DNA from: Paenibacillus_S sp043945595
GTDB lineage: Bacteria > Bacillota > Bacilli > Paenibacillales > NBRC-103111
Reading direction: 5' to 3'
Assembly (NCBI RefSeq): GCF_043945595.1
Contig: NZ_JBIFNP010000001.1
Span: forward strand, 1,860,001 to 1,924,000
Length of the DNA stretch: 64,000 nt
Shown: in pieces, positions 9,076-18,328 of the stretch
How the letters are laid out: the number at the start of each line of letters is the position of its first letter
Numbering within the stretch: the first letter of the stretch is position 1
Notes under the pieces: generated by a model
What the model was told of the DNA's origin: nothing
Database searches by the model: none
Seen by the model: only the letters and a program-made list of their open reading frames with translations
Program-made: the position numbers and the translations under genes

Positions 9076-10371
9076 ATGTCTGAGGAACGTAAGCTTGGTC
9101 TTGAAACATTGGCTGTCCATGCAGGTCAGGAGATCGATCCGACTACGATGTCTCGTGCAGTTCCGCTCTATCAAACGACATCCTACGGGTTTCGCGATAC
9201 CGATCATGCTGCCGATTTGTTTGCATTGAAGGAATTCGGCAACATCTATACGCGTCTGATGAACCCGACGACAGATGTGTTCGAGAAGCGCGTCGCCGCA
9301 TTGGAAGGAGCGCCGGCTGCGTTAGCTACGGCATCCGGTCAAGCGGCCATTACTTATTCGATTCTGAACATAGCCGGAGCGGGAGATGAAATCGTTTCTG
9401 CCGCAAGTCTTTACGGCGGTACATACAATCTATTTTCGACGACACTGCCGAAGCTGGGCATCCATGTCAATTTTGTCGATTCCAACGACCCGGAAAACTT
9501 CCGGAGCGCTATCACCGGGAAAACCAAGGCGATCTTTGCGGAAACGATCGGGAATCCGAAAGGCAATGTGCTGGATATCGAGGCGGTTGCCGCCATTGCT
9601 CATGAGCATGGCATTCCGTTGATTATCGATAACACCTTCCCGAGCCCATATTTGTGCCGTCCTATCGAGCATGGGGCAGATATCGTCGTTCATTCGGCAA
9701 CCAAATTTATTGGCGGCCACGGGACTTCGATCGGCGGAATTATCGTAGACGGAGGCACGTTCGACTGGAAGGCCAGCGGCAAATTCCCCGGCTTGACCGA
9801 GCCGGATCCGAGCTACCACGGGGTCGTATACACCGATGCCGTCGGACCGATTGCCTATATTATTAAAGCAAGAGTACAGCTGCTGCGGGATATGGGAGCG
9901 GCGATCTCACCGTTCAACTCGTTCCAGCTGCTTCAAGGTCTGGAAACGCTGCATTTGCGCATGGAGCGCCACAGCTCGAACGCGCTGCAGGTAGCGCAAT
10001 TCCTGGAGGCGCATGAAGCCGTCGATTGGGTCAGCTACGCAGGTCTGCCAAGTCACGATTCTTACAATTTGGTTCAAAAGTACATGCCGAAGGGTCAAGG
10101 GGCTATCATGACATTCGGTATCAAAGGCGGAATCGACGCGGGACGTAAAGTCATTAACAATGTGAAGCTGTTCTCACACTTGGCCAATGTCGGCGATTCC
10201 AAGTCGCTGATCATTCATCCGGCCAGCACGACGCATCAGCAGCTGTCGGAGCAGGAGCAGGAAGCGGCGGGCGTTAGCCCGGGCATGATCCGCTTGTCCA
10301 TTGGCACGGAGTCCATTGGTGATATTTTGTACGATTTGGGCCAGGCGATCGAGGCGAGCCAGCAAGCATAA
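9076..10371 (+). CDS. metY: O-acetylhomoserine sulfhydrylase (homocysteine synthase)
   Basis: A PLP enzyme of the Cys/Met metabolism family that makes homocysteine from O-acetylhomoserine and sulfide. The 431-residue length and N-terminus (GLETLAVHAGQEIDP) fit the O-acetylhomoserine branch rather than cystathionine synthase. The PLP lysine is K210 in VVHSATKFIGGHGTS; PLYQTTSYGFRDTDHAADLF is also diagnostic. A good AAAGGGAGG site precedes the ATG. It is unusual here, splitting comEA from comEB; no S-box or T-box is visible upstream. Confidence 0.94.
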   Translation: MSEERKLGLETLAVHAGQEIDPTTMSRAVPLYQTTSYGFRDTDHAADLFALKEFGNIYTRLMNPTTDVFEKRVAALEGAPAALATASGQAAITYSILNIAGAGDEIVSAASLYGGTYNLFSTTLPKLGIHVNFVDSNDPENFRSAITGKTKAIFAETIGNPKGNVLDIEAVAAIAHEHGIPLIIDNTFPSPYLCRPIEHGADIVVHSATKFIGGHGTSIGGIIVDGGTFDWKASGKFPGLTEPDPSYHGVVYTDAVGPIAYIIKARVQLLRDMGAAISPFNSFQLLQGLETLHLRMERHSSNALQVAQFLEAHEAVDWVSYAGLPSHDSYNLVQKYMPKGQGAIMTFGIKGGIDAGRKVINNVKLFSHLANVGDSKSLIIHPASTTHQQLSEQEQEAAGVSPGMIRLSIGTESIGDILYDLGQAIEASQQA

Positions 10372-10415
10372 GCATTAACAAACCATTAGAGAGATAGGTT
10401 GGGAGAGATCATACG

Positions 10416-10922
10416 ATGCGTAAAGATTGGGATACTTACTTCTTGGACATGGCTTATATGGCTTCAACGCGATCCCAATGCAGCCGCAGACATGTCGGGG
10501 CGGTGCTGGTACAAGGCAAAAAGCTGCTGGGCGCCGCTTATAACGGTGCGCCGATGGGCGTCCCCGATTGTTCGGAGGCAGGGTGCATGCTTGTCGAAGA
10601 GTTTGAGCTGGTCACTAAGGACGGCAGCGAACAGGTAGTCAAAAAGCAGCGCTGCATCCGGACGATTCATGCGGAACAAAACCTGCTGCTGTTTACCGAT
10701 CCGAAGGATCGGGAAGGCTCTGCCGTATACGTAACCGATCAGCCGTGCTGGACCTGCGCCAACATGCTGGCTAACAGCGGGATCAGCGAGATTGTCTACC
10801 ATCGTCCTTATCCGAAGGACAGCGAGAAAGTGAAGGCGCTGATGCAGCAGAAAGGCATTTTGTTCCGCTGCCTGGAAGCTTATGAGCCTCCGCAAGGAAC
10901 GATGGGCGAAGTTCAGCATTAA
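10416..10922 (+). CDS. comEB: ComEB, dCMP deaminase family
   Basis: A 168-residue zinc-dependent deoxycytidylate deaminase, encoded in the comE locus. The zinc and catalytic residues are visible: H85 and E87 in TIHAEQNLLL, and C111 and C114 in PCWTCANML. The DNA-uptake role of comEB homologues is uncertain; the enzymatic assignment is strong. Confidence 0.95.
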   Translation: MRKDWDTYFLDMAYMASTRSQCSRRHVGAVLVQGKKLLGAAYNGAPMGVPDCSEAGCMLVEEFELVTKDGSEQVVKKQRCIRTIHAEQNLLLFTDPKDREGSAVYVTDQPCWTCANMLANSGISEIVYHRPYPKDSEKVKALMQQKGILFRCLEAYEPPQGTMGEVQH

Positions 10923-10945
10923 CGTAATACGATTGTTAGAGGAAG

Positions 10946-10986
10946 AACCTCTTCTTACCGATGCTTCGGGAGAAGAGGTTTTTTTA
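10946..10986 (+). terminator. Terminator after comEB
   Basis: Arms AACCTCTTCT (10946-10955) and AGAAGAGGTT (10971-10980) followed by eight T. It stands between comEB and comEC, so comEC is probably expressed in part by read-through or from its own promoter. Confidence 0.85.
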
Positions 10987-11072
10987 TTTGAAGCAATGGA
11001 GTCCGCAGTTGACTTGCTGCAAGCGGGACAAGGCGGGATGAAATTAAAGATTAGAAGGGAGGCGGGCCACTG

Positions 11073-13701
11073 GTGGGGTGGATGAGGAGCCGTCCTGTTG
11101 TAGCCGTTACGCTGCTCTGGACTGCAGGTTATGCGCTTGCCGCAGGGGCGGAGCTTTCGATACTTTCCTACGTGACGAGTCTGGCGCTGGCGGCGGCGGC
11201 TTGTATTGTATGGATATTTCCTTTTCCGGGACATAAGCTGCTGTGCGGTCTGCTGGTCATTCTGGTCGCCGCCGGGTATTACGAGGCGTATGACCGGGGG
11301 AATCAGTCCCATTTTATTGCGGCGGGGGGCCAATCTGAGGATGCGGTTACGGAGACATCGATTTCTCTGGAAGGGGTTATTGTTTCACCGGTTGAGGTGG
11401 ACGGGGATAAGGCGGCATTCATATTAGCCTCCGCAGCAGTGGATGGCGAACGGTTTGCCGTAAATGTCAAGCTGCTCACGCAAGGCGAGCAGGAGACGGC
11501 GCGGCGCTGGCAACGCAGCGATCTGGTATCGCTGCAGGGCAGTGCCAAGCTGCCCGAGGAAGCGAGAAACTTCGGCGGATTTGACTATCGGGGGTATTTA
11601 AAGCTTCAGCATATTCATTGGCAGATTTCTGTCAAAGGCGCGGAGTCAATAAGCGTGCGGCCTCCGGTATCCTGGACGCTGGAGAGGGTGCTCCGGTGGA
11701 ACGACCAGCTTCGGGACCGGTTAGGGCAGTGCGTAGAGCAGCTTTTTCCGGCGTTGCAGTCCGGATTTATGAAAGGGATGCTGGTCGGTCTGACGGATGA
11801 CCTGAATCCGCTGCAGTTCCAGCAGTTTTCTCAGCTTGGCTTGACCCATATCATTGCCATTTCAGGACTGAACGTAACTATCTTTTTAGGCTGTTTGATC
11901 TGGCTCATGCGGCGGCTGGGCTTTACAAGAGAAACCTACCTGATAACCGCTATTTTATTGATGCCGCTCTATATTGCCGTAACAGGGGCGTCGCCATCCA
12001 TTATTCGCGCCGGACTGATGGCCATGGTAGCCTTATATGCGGCTTACAGGCATGCTTTGAAGGACGGGCTGCATATCGTGCTGCTGGTAGGGATGGCCAT
12101 GCTGGTATGGGAGCCCTATTATTTGCTGGATGTGAGCTTCCAGCTGTCTTTTCTAGTTACGATCGGCCTTATTCTCGGTGTCCCGCACGTCAGCCGTATG
12201 CTTCCGATCCGCTCGCGGGCCTGGAGAGACGCCGTATCCATTGCGGTTGTGGCGCAAGCGGTTTCCTTTCCCGTTTCAATTTACTATTTCAATCAGTTTT
12301 CTTTGCTTTCACTGGCCGCGAATCTGTGTCTTGTACCGCTTTTCAGCATGGCCGTCATGCCGGCGGGAACGGCGGCTATGCTGCTTGGGCTCATCTATTT
12401 GCCGGCAGGCAAAGTCATAGCTTGGCCGGTCACCTGGCTGAATGAATGGATCTTTGCGATTGTCGAAACGGCAAGCCGATGGGGTGTTTTTCAAACGATT
12501 TGGCGGACACCGGGCTTTGGCTGGATGTTTTGCTATTACGGCGGCGCCGTGTTTTTGCTGTATGGCGTTCACCTTTACAAGCAAAGCTTTATACCGCCAG
12601 AGGCGGGGCCGATGCTGCAGATCGGATTTTCTGCAGCTCCCCAAGAACAGGCGAAGAAATGGATGCCGCTGAAATCGGCTGTGCTGCTCTCAGCGGCCAT
12701 GCTATGGATGATCCTGCTTTTATTCTGGGGATATGATGCGGAGCGGCGGGGCGGACAGGGAGAAGTCGATTTTATCGATGTCGGACAAGGAGACAGCATA
12801 TTGATTCGTTCTCCGGTCAGCAACAGCATTCTATTGATTGATGGCGGAGGTACGGTTACCTTTGGCAAGCCCGGAGATGATTGGAAAAAACGCAAGGACC
12901 CCTATGAGGTAGGGCGCAAGCTGCTGGTGCCTCTGCTCAAAAAAAGAGGCATCCAGCAAATCGATTATTTGGTTATTTCTCACCAGGATGCGGACCATAT
13001 CGGCGGCTTGCAGGCAGTATTGGAGCAAATTCCTGTTAGAGAGGTCGTATTCAACGGGCACCTTCAAGCCCGGGGCAGCCGTGGAAAAGCTGTTTCAAAC
13101 GGCGCTTGCCCAAGGCGCTCAACTGGTAAAGGCGTACTCCGGAGATAGACTGGAGGTAGATGAGAAGACAAGCCTGCAGGTTTTATTCCCCATAGCGGAA
13201 GCTGGGGCTGATGCGATCCGCATTGAAAAGGAACAAAACGGGGAATCTCTCGTGCTGCTGATGAGTATGCTAGGAACAAAGTGGCTGTTTACAGGCGACG
13301 TGGATGAAGCCGGTGAGCATCGCATGCTGGACAGCATAGCACAGGCTGCCGGGAAGATTGGCAATCAGACGCAGCCGAATAGCTCAGCCCCACTTCCTGC
13401 TTTGGCTTCTACCTATACACGATCCTCCAGGACGTCTGTTTTAGCGCCCATCGATGTGCTGAAGGTTGCCCATCATGGGAGTAAAACCTCCTCCAGCGAA
13501 GCATGGCTCGATGCATGGCAGCCGAGGCTTGCCGTTATTTCCGTAGGAGAGCATAATGTGTACGGACATCCCAGTCCGGTGGTGACCGCACGTTTGCAGG
13601 AACGGAAAACGGGGGTGCTGCGAACGGATCTCCACGGTGAAGTTCAAATGCGGGTAACGGAAGACGGACAAATCCATGTGCGCAGCAAGCTTAAGCAATG
13701 A
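11073..13701 (+). CDS. comEC: ComEC, DNA-uptake channel, frameshifted
   Basis: Polytopic membrane protein that passes single-stranded DNA into the cell. In order: N-terminal membrane helices with an OB-like extracellular domain, the central Competence domain (LGLTHIIAISGLNVTIF), and a C-terminal metallo-beta-lactamase-like nuclease domain (DVGQGDSILI, ISHQDADHIGGL, VAHHGSKTSSSEAWL). The frame is broken at about 13057. Removing one G gives VFNGTFKPGAAVEKLF and a normal 875 residues. The start is GTG 11073 with AAGGGAGG 10 bases upstream; ATG 11082 is an alternative. Confidence 0.92.
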
Positions 13702-13725
13702 GCTCATGATTTTAATCATTCTCCA

Positions 13726-13747
13726 TTGACATACCCAAGGGGGGTAT
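13726..13747 (+). promoter_or_regulatory. csoR promoter -35 and CsoR operator
   Basis: TTGACA at 13726-13731 runs into the imperfect palindrome ATACCCAAGGGGGGTAT (13731-13747), the usual shape of a CsoR copper-repressor site. Copper-loaded CsoR should leave it, giving autoregulation of csoR-copZ. Confidence 0.8.
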
Positions 13748-13774
13748 TGTATATTGAACTTAAGAGGTGAGCAC

Positions 13775-14095
13775 ATGACGAATGAAACCATAGAGGCTGA
13801 AGGTCATGAATGCGGTTTGAATGGAGGCGAGCGGAAGAGTCATCATTCCTAAATGAAGACGAATCTTGTTTCCAGGCTGAATCGGAGCGAGGGACAAATC
13901 CGGGGTATCAGAGGCCTGATCAAGAAGGATACTTATTGTGATGATGTGCTGAGTCAGATCGCCGCAATCCAATCCGCACTGAATGGCGTCGGGAAGCTTT
14001 TGCTTGTGGGACATATGAAAAGCTGTGTGATGGAACGCATTCAAGCCGGGGATCAGGAAGTCATTGACGAGCTCCTTACACTGTTAATAAACTAA
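13775..14095 (+). CDS. csoR: CsoR-family copper-sensing repressor with in-frame stop
   Basis: All-helical Cu(I)-sensing repressor. The body contains the expected sensing residues in DTYCDDVL, GHMKSCV and the H region. Translation should begin at ATG 13775, which has AAGAGGTG upstream and encodes the family's N-terminal MTNE...RKSHHS. However, a TAA at 13850-13852 interrupts the frame exactly where homologues read a short linker before MK-NLVSRLNRSEGQIRG. A CAA to TAA change would explain it. The frame can also restart at ATG 13853, giving 80 residues. It is either a sequencing error or a real nonsense change with reinitiation. Confidence 0.85.
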
Positions 14096-14122
14096 TGAAA
14101 TAATCGAATGGAGGCCATGGGA

Positions 14123-14323
14123 ATGACCAACGTAAAATTGAAAGTCGAAGGTATGTCCTGCGGGCATTGCGTAAATTCTATTGAAGGAGCGCTTCAGAAA
14201 TTGGGCGCTGCCGCCAAGGTGGACCTGGGCGCCAAGTCGGTCACCGTCGATTATGATGAGGCGAAGCTGTCGCTGGCAGCGATTAAAGAAACGATTGAGG
14301 AGCAGGGTTACGACCTTGTTTAA
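14123..14323 (+). CDS. copZ: Copper chaperone CopZ (HMA domain)
   Basis: A 66-residue heavy-metal-associated domain protein that carries Cu(I) in the cytoplasm. The metal site MSCGHC follows the first strand (LKVEGMSCGHCVNSIEGAL). ATG 14123 lies 8 bases after GGAGG; two earlier in-frame ATG codons are too close to that site. It follows csoR in the usual copper operon order, but no copA ATPase comes next. Confidence 0.94.
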   Translation: MTNVKLKVEGMSCGHCVNSIEGALQKLGAAAKVDLGAKSVTVDYDEAKLSLAAIKETIEEQGYDLV

Positions 14324-14329
14324 GAACTT

Positions 14330-14360
14330 AAGGAGCCATCGGCCGGTGGCTCCTTTATTT
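14330..14360 (+). terminator. Terminator after copZ
   Basis: Arms AAGGAGCCA (14330-14338) and TGGCTCCTT (14347-14355) with a short T-rich tail. Confidence 0.75.
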
Positions 14361-14371
14361 CACTCTTTTAC

Positions 14372-14387
14372 ATACCCCCATAGGGTA
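14372..14387 (+). promoter_or_regulatory. Second CsoR operator
   Basis: ATACCCCCATAGGGTAT-type palindrome, closer to the CsoR consensus than the first site. It lies about 220 bases before the lipoprotein gene, suggesting that gene is also copper-induced. The intervening 14388-14605 holds an eight-base inverted repeat (GCTTCGCC ... GGCGAAGC) without a T-run and no convincing gene. Confidence 0.75.
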
Positions 14388-14605
14388 TATGGTAGTTTTC
14401 TAATTGAAATCGGCTTTCATCGTGTGGAGCGCGCTTCGCCTGAAGCAGCTTAGCTGGGCGAAGCCGCTGAAAAAACAGGAAGAGGTTTACAAACGAAGAA
14501 AAATGGCTATTCTGACGACAAATGCCAATCATTTTTTCTTCTTAAGTGTTGCATGGATAAACTTTAATGAGGCTATAGGAAAAACGTTTCAGGGAGGATT
14601 GTTTT

Positions 14606-15457
14606 ATGAAAAAGCTGGTTGTTGTACTTTTAACCGTTGTGGTACTGCTGAGCGCGTGCAGTAAGTCCAAGACGGAGCATGTCATGCAGCAGGACGGAAG
14701 CGGGGGCGGACATGGCACTCATGCCGGGATGGGCCATGAGGCTGCAGAGAAATCAAGCACATCCGATACGCAGACGCAGGTGGATTGGAAGCTTTCAGCG
14801 GAAAAACCGGAGGCTAAGCAGCAGATAACGATATCACTGCAGGTTAATGACCAGAAGGGTAAACCGTTACAACAGTTCGATATAAACCACGAGAAAAAAA
14901 TGCACCTGATCATAGTCAGCAAAGACTTATCGTACTTTGATCATATTCATCCGGAATATAAAGGCAATGGCAGCTTTGAAGTCACAGCTTCGTTCCCTGC
15001 CGGAGGAGATTACAAGCTTATTGCGGATTTCATTCCTGCAGGGCTGGGAGCGGTGACGCAGACGCACTGGGTTCAGGTCCAGGGAGCCGCTTCGCCCTCC
15101 GTCCCGATTCAGCCGGATACAGCTATGACCAAAACGATAGACGGGAAGTCGATCACCTTATCGGCCGAGAGCCTTACGGCAGGCAAAGAAACGCTGCTGA
15201 CCTTCCATATGGAAGAAGCAGGGACGAAGAAGCCGATTACTAACCTGCAGCCCTACTTGGGCGCGGTGGGGCATGTTGTCATTCTGAGTGCGGATACGGA
15301 GCAATATTTACATGTGCATCCGATGGATGAGAAAGCTGCGGGGCCGGACGCCCAATTCATGACGACATTTCCGAAGGCGGGAACCTACAAAATTTGGGGA
15401 CAATTTCAGCGGGACGGCAAAGTATTTATCGTAGCCTATGTCGTTCAGGTGAAATAG
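14606..15457 (+). CDS. Lipoprotein with YtkA/FixH-like domains, probably copper-linked
   Basis: A 283-residue secreted lipoprotein. The signal peptide ends in a lipobox LLSAC with the modified Cys near residue 18, followed by a His/Met-rich stretch (GHGTHAGMGHE) likely to bind metal. Two Ig-like segments follow, the first with LIIVSKDLSYFDHIHPEY, the second with HVHPMDEKA and FPKAGTYKIWGQFQRDG near the end, as in YtkA-like proteins. Copper is inferred from the upstream CsoR-type site and csoR-copZ. GGGAGG precedes the ATG. Confidence 0.8.
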   Translation: MKKLVVVLLTVVVLLSACSKSKTEHVMQQDGSGGGHGTHAGMGHEAAEKSSTSDTQTQVDWKLSAEKPEAKQQITISLQVNDQKGKPLQQFDINHEKKMHLIIVSKDLSYFDHIHPEYKGNGSFEVTASFPAGGDYKLIADFIPAGLGAVTQTHWVQVQGAASPSVPIQPDTAMTKTIDGKSITLSAESLTAGKETLLTFHMEEAGTKKPITNLQPYLGAVGHVVILSADTEQYLHVHPMDEKAAGPDAQFMTTFPKAGTYKIWGQFQRDGKVFIVAYVVQVK

Positions 15458-15460
15458 AGC

Positions 15461-16408
15461 ATGCTGCCGCGGCTGGAACCGATGATCGTCGGCTTGGGGA
15501 GAGAGGCGTTTGACGATGACAGCTATATTTTTGAGCCTAAATGGGATGGATGGCGGCTGCTGATTTATGTCGGCGGCAATGCTGCCGGTACCGGCACCGG
15601 CAACAGTAAATCCCGCACCATCGAGGCTTATACCCGCAAAGGAAAGCGTGTGACGCACCAATTTCCTGAGCTTCAGGAAGCGCTCGGCGCCATCGACGTG
15701 GCCGAAGCCGTGCTGGATGCGGAAGGGATCTGCCTGCGCGACGGGAAACCCGTGTTTGATGATTTGGCTTTTCGCGGCCGCCTGGGCAGGCAAGCTCGAA
15801 TAGAACAGGCGCGGTGAACCCATCCGGCTACTTTTGTCGTGTTCGATATACTGTTCCTTGATGGCAAGTCCCTGCTGCAGGAGCCGCTCATGAGCCGCAA
15901 GCGGCTGTTGGCGGAGCGGGTTTCCTCCACGCAGATTATGACGCTGACGATGTATGTAGAGAATACCGGCAAGGCATTATTCGAATTGGCACGGCAGCAG
16001 AATCTTGAAGGGATGGTAGCCAAGCGCAAGGATGGCCTGTACATGCCGGGCAAGCTGTCCCCCGACTGGTTAAAGTTCAAGCATTGGAAAAGCATCGATA
16101 CGGTGATCCTCGGGTACCGAACCGTTCCCCGATTTGCTCTCCTTGTAGGTCTGCATTTCAGAACGGTGCGCAATAAGCCGGTTTCGACCGTCGAACTGGG
16201 TATTGCCGAGGAGGACAGGCGGTACTTTGCAGAGTGGGCGGCCAAGCACGAAATTCATAAAGAAGGAGCCGTGCAGCGGGTGGAGCCCAAGCTTTGCTGT
16301 CGAATCGGCTACCAGGATCGAACGGACACGCATCAGCTGCTTTCTGCGGTATTTCAGGCCTTTCTTCCGGATAAGCTCCCGGAGGAATGCATGTGGGCTT
16401 ACGAATGA
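15461..16408 (+). CDS. ATP-dependent DNA ligase, in-frame TGA
   Basis: A 315-codon ligase of the LigB/LigC type that seals DNA nicks. The adenylation site is EPKWDGWRLL (Lys-x-Asp-Gly). LDAEG, LVFDILF-like VVFDILFLDGK, EGMVAKRKDG and PDWLKFKHWKSIDTVILGY are the later nucleotidyltransferase motifs. A single TGA at 15815-15817 interrupts the frame in QAR-stop-THPATFVVFDILF, where Trp (TGG) is expected. The two halves are in the same frame. No ku gene is adjacent. AGGTGA inside the preceding gene's end serves as ribosome binding site. Confidence 0.82.
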
Positions 16409-16514
16409 TTTGTTCGTTTCAACATATTTCGTCAAATTACACCTATTTACAGGGAATTACATTCAGGACATAATGAAAGGATGGTTCGTCCAAATATGTC
16501 CAAGGAGTGGTTTT

Positions 16515-17074
16515 ATGTCCAAATCCATTTTGATCGTGACAGGCGACGCAGCTGAAGTACTGGAGGTTTACTATCCTTATTACCGTGTGCTGGAGGAGGG
16601 CTATGAAGCCGTTATTGCCGCCCCGGTCAAAAAAATGCTGCATACGGTCGTTCACGATTTTGTAGAGGGCTGGGACACCTATACGGAGAAGCCGGCTCAC
16701 CTGCTTCCGGCTCATGTTTCGTTTGCCGATGTGGATCCGTCCAAGTATGACGGCTTGATTATTCCTGGAGGAAGAGCTCCTGAATATATCCGGTCGGACA
16801 AGCATTTGCCTGCCATTCTCAGCCACTTTCTGGAGGAGAACAAGCCGGTCGGCGCCATCTGCCATGCAGCGCAGGTGTTTTCCGCATTAAAGAATACGGA
16901 CTATTTTACGGGAAAAACGATGACGGCCTACACGGCATGCCGCTTTGATGTCGAGCAGCTTGGCGCGACCTATGGCGATCAGACGCTTCACGTCGACGGG
17001 AAGCTGGTGTCGGGTCATGCCTGGCCGGGCAGCTGCCTGGCTTTATGCGCGAATTTCTTAAGCTTCTGAAATGA
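16515..17074 (+). CDS. DJ-1/PfpI family protein, frameshift near the C-terminus
   Basis: A DJ-1/PfpI superfamily protein of about 186 residues, similar to stress-type glyoxalase/deglycase or amidotransferase-like proteins; the exact activity is unknown. It starts MSKSILIVTGDAAEVLEVYYPYYR. The nucleophile elbow is GAICHAAQVF with the conserved Cys, and PGGRAPEYIRSD is typical. After GHAWPG the family-like ending (FMREFLKLLK) is found one frame over, so one base is probably missing near 17027. Read uncorrected, the protein ends at 17069 with an odd tail. AAGGAG precedes the ATG. Confidence 0.85.
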
Positions 17075-17266
17075 AATAACGGCGAGTTCACCAGCGCTTC
17101 CGGCCATCCGGTGGCGCTTTTTTTTGTCTGTGCAGCCAGAAGCTGGAGGCTGTTTTACCTTGAATAAATGAATTCGATCTGTTATATTGGTTCCTTGTGA
17201 GGCACCTTCGTCAAACGAAGGGGCTTTCATGGGTGGGTGAGGGATAACGAAAAAGAAGGAATGGGT

Positions 17267-18172
17267 ATGACCCCAATGAATCGCTGGAAAGCCATCGGGC
17301 TTGTATTGACGGGAGCAGCTTCTTACGGACTGCTGTCCTCATTCGTCAAGCTTGGCTATCAGCAGGGCTTTACGCCGGAGGAAGTGACCGGAAGCCAGGT
17401 GTTTTTCGGCTTTATCGGACTGTGGCTGCTAAGTCTGCCGCAGCTTCGCAGAATGAAAGGAATTTCCCCTTCCGGGATAGTCAAGCTTATTTTAAGCGGC
17501 ACGTTTACCGGGTTGACCGGTTATTTTTATTATCATTCGCTGCAGAGCCTCGACGCGTCGTTTGCCGTCGTGCTGTTGTTCCAGTTTACATGGATGGGGA
17601 TGCTGCTGGATTGGCTTCTGGAGAGGCGGGTGCCGAGCCGGTACCAATGGATAGCGGTCATTCTTATATTGGCGGGTACCGTACTGGCCTCGGGACTGCT
17701 GTCCGGATCGTTGAACCGGGTGAGCGCAAGCGGCATCGGGCTCGGATTGCTGGCGGCCTGCTGCTACACGATGTTTATTTACTTCAGCGGGCGTGTGGCG
17801 ACGCATCTGCCGGCTTTAACCCGTACGACGTGGATGATCACCGGCGCCGCGCTGATCGTATTGACTCTTATGCCGCCCCACTTCCTGTGGAACGGCGCGT
17901 TAGGTAAAGGATTGTGGCTGTGGGGCATCCTGCTGAGCGTATTCGGCATGATGATACCTTCCTATTTATTTGCCAAGGGTGTACCGCATATGGCTACAGG
18001 ACTTGCCGCTGTGCTGGGTTCGATCGAGCTGCCGGTCGTCATTATTTGTTCGGCGCTGCTGCTGAAGGAATCGACCAGCCCCGTTCAGTGGGCGGGTATT
18101 GTTATTATTCTGATCGGGATTGTCGTATCAGAACGGCGGGTAAAAAAACACGCAAGCGTTCCGAACGCGTAA
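17267..18172 (+). CDS. EamA/DMT-family transporter
   Basis: A 301-residue inner-membrane protein with about ten hydrophobic segments in two EamA repeats, for example GLVLTGAASYGLLSSFVKLG in the first and VFGMMIPSYLFAKGVPHM in the second. Such proteins export metabolites; the substrate cannot be told from sequence. AAGGA at 17256-17260 favours the ATG at 17267 over the earlier in-frame GTG 17237 or ATG 17261. Confidence 0.9.
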   Translation: MTPMNRWKAIGLVLTGAASYGLLSSFVKLGYQQGFTPEEVTGSQVFFGFIGLWLLSLPQLRRMKGISPSGIVKLILSGTFTGLTGYFYYHSLQSLDASFAVVLLFQFTWMGMLLDWLLERRVPSRYQWIAVILILAGTVLASGLLSGSLNRVSASGIGLGLLAACCYTMFIYFSGRVATHLPALTRTTWMITGAALIVLTLMPPHFLWNGALGKGLWLWGILLSVFGMMIPSYLFAKGVPHMATGLAAVLGSIELPVVIICSALLLKESTSPVQWAGIVIILIGIVVSERRVKKHASVPNA

Positions 18173-18241
18173 AACCTGGATTCCCGCATCAGCGCAAGAA
18201 TCCTGCGGTGTCCAGGCGCCGCATAACGGAGGGTAAAAAAT

Positions 18242-18281
18242 AAAGCACAGGATTGGCCTTTTCGGCCGCCTGTGCTTTTTT
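18242..18281 (+). terminator. Terminator after the EamA gene
   Basis: Arms AAAGCACAGG (18242-18251) and CCTGTGCTTT (18269-18278) with a T-run. Strong. Confidence 0.9.
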
Positions 18282-18328
18282 GTTCATGATTTCCATAATA
18301 ACGCCGCGGTCATTCATCAGCGTTTGAC

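Noticed and set aside
14404..14664. 86-residue plus-strand frame between the copper genes
   Set aside because: Overlaps the lipoprotein signal peptide in another frame and lacks a start signal.
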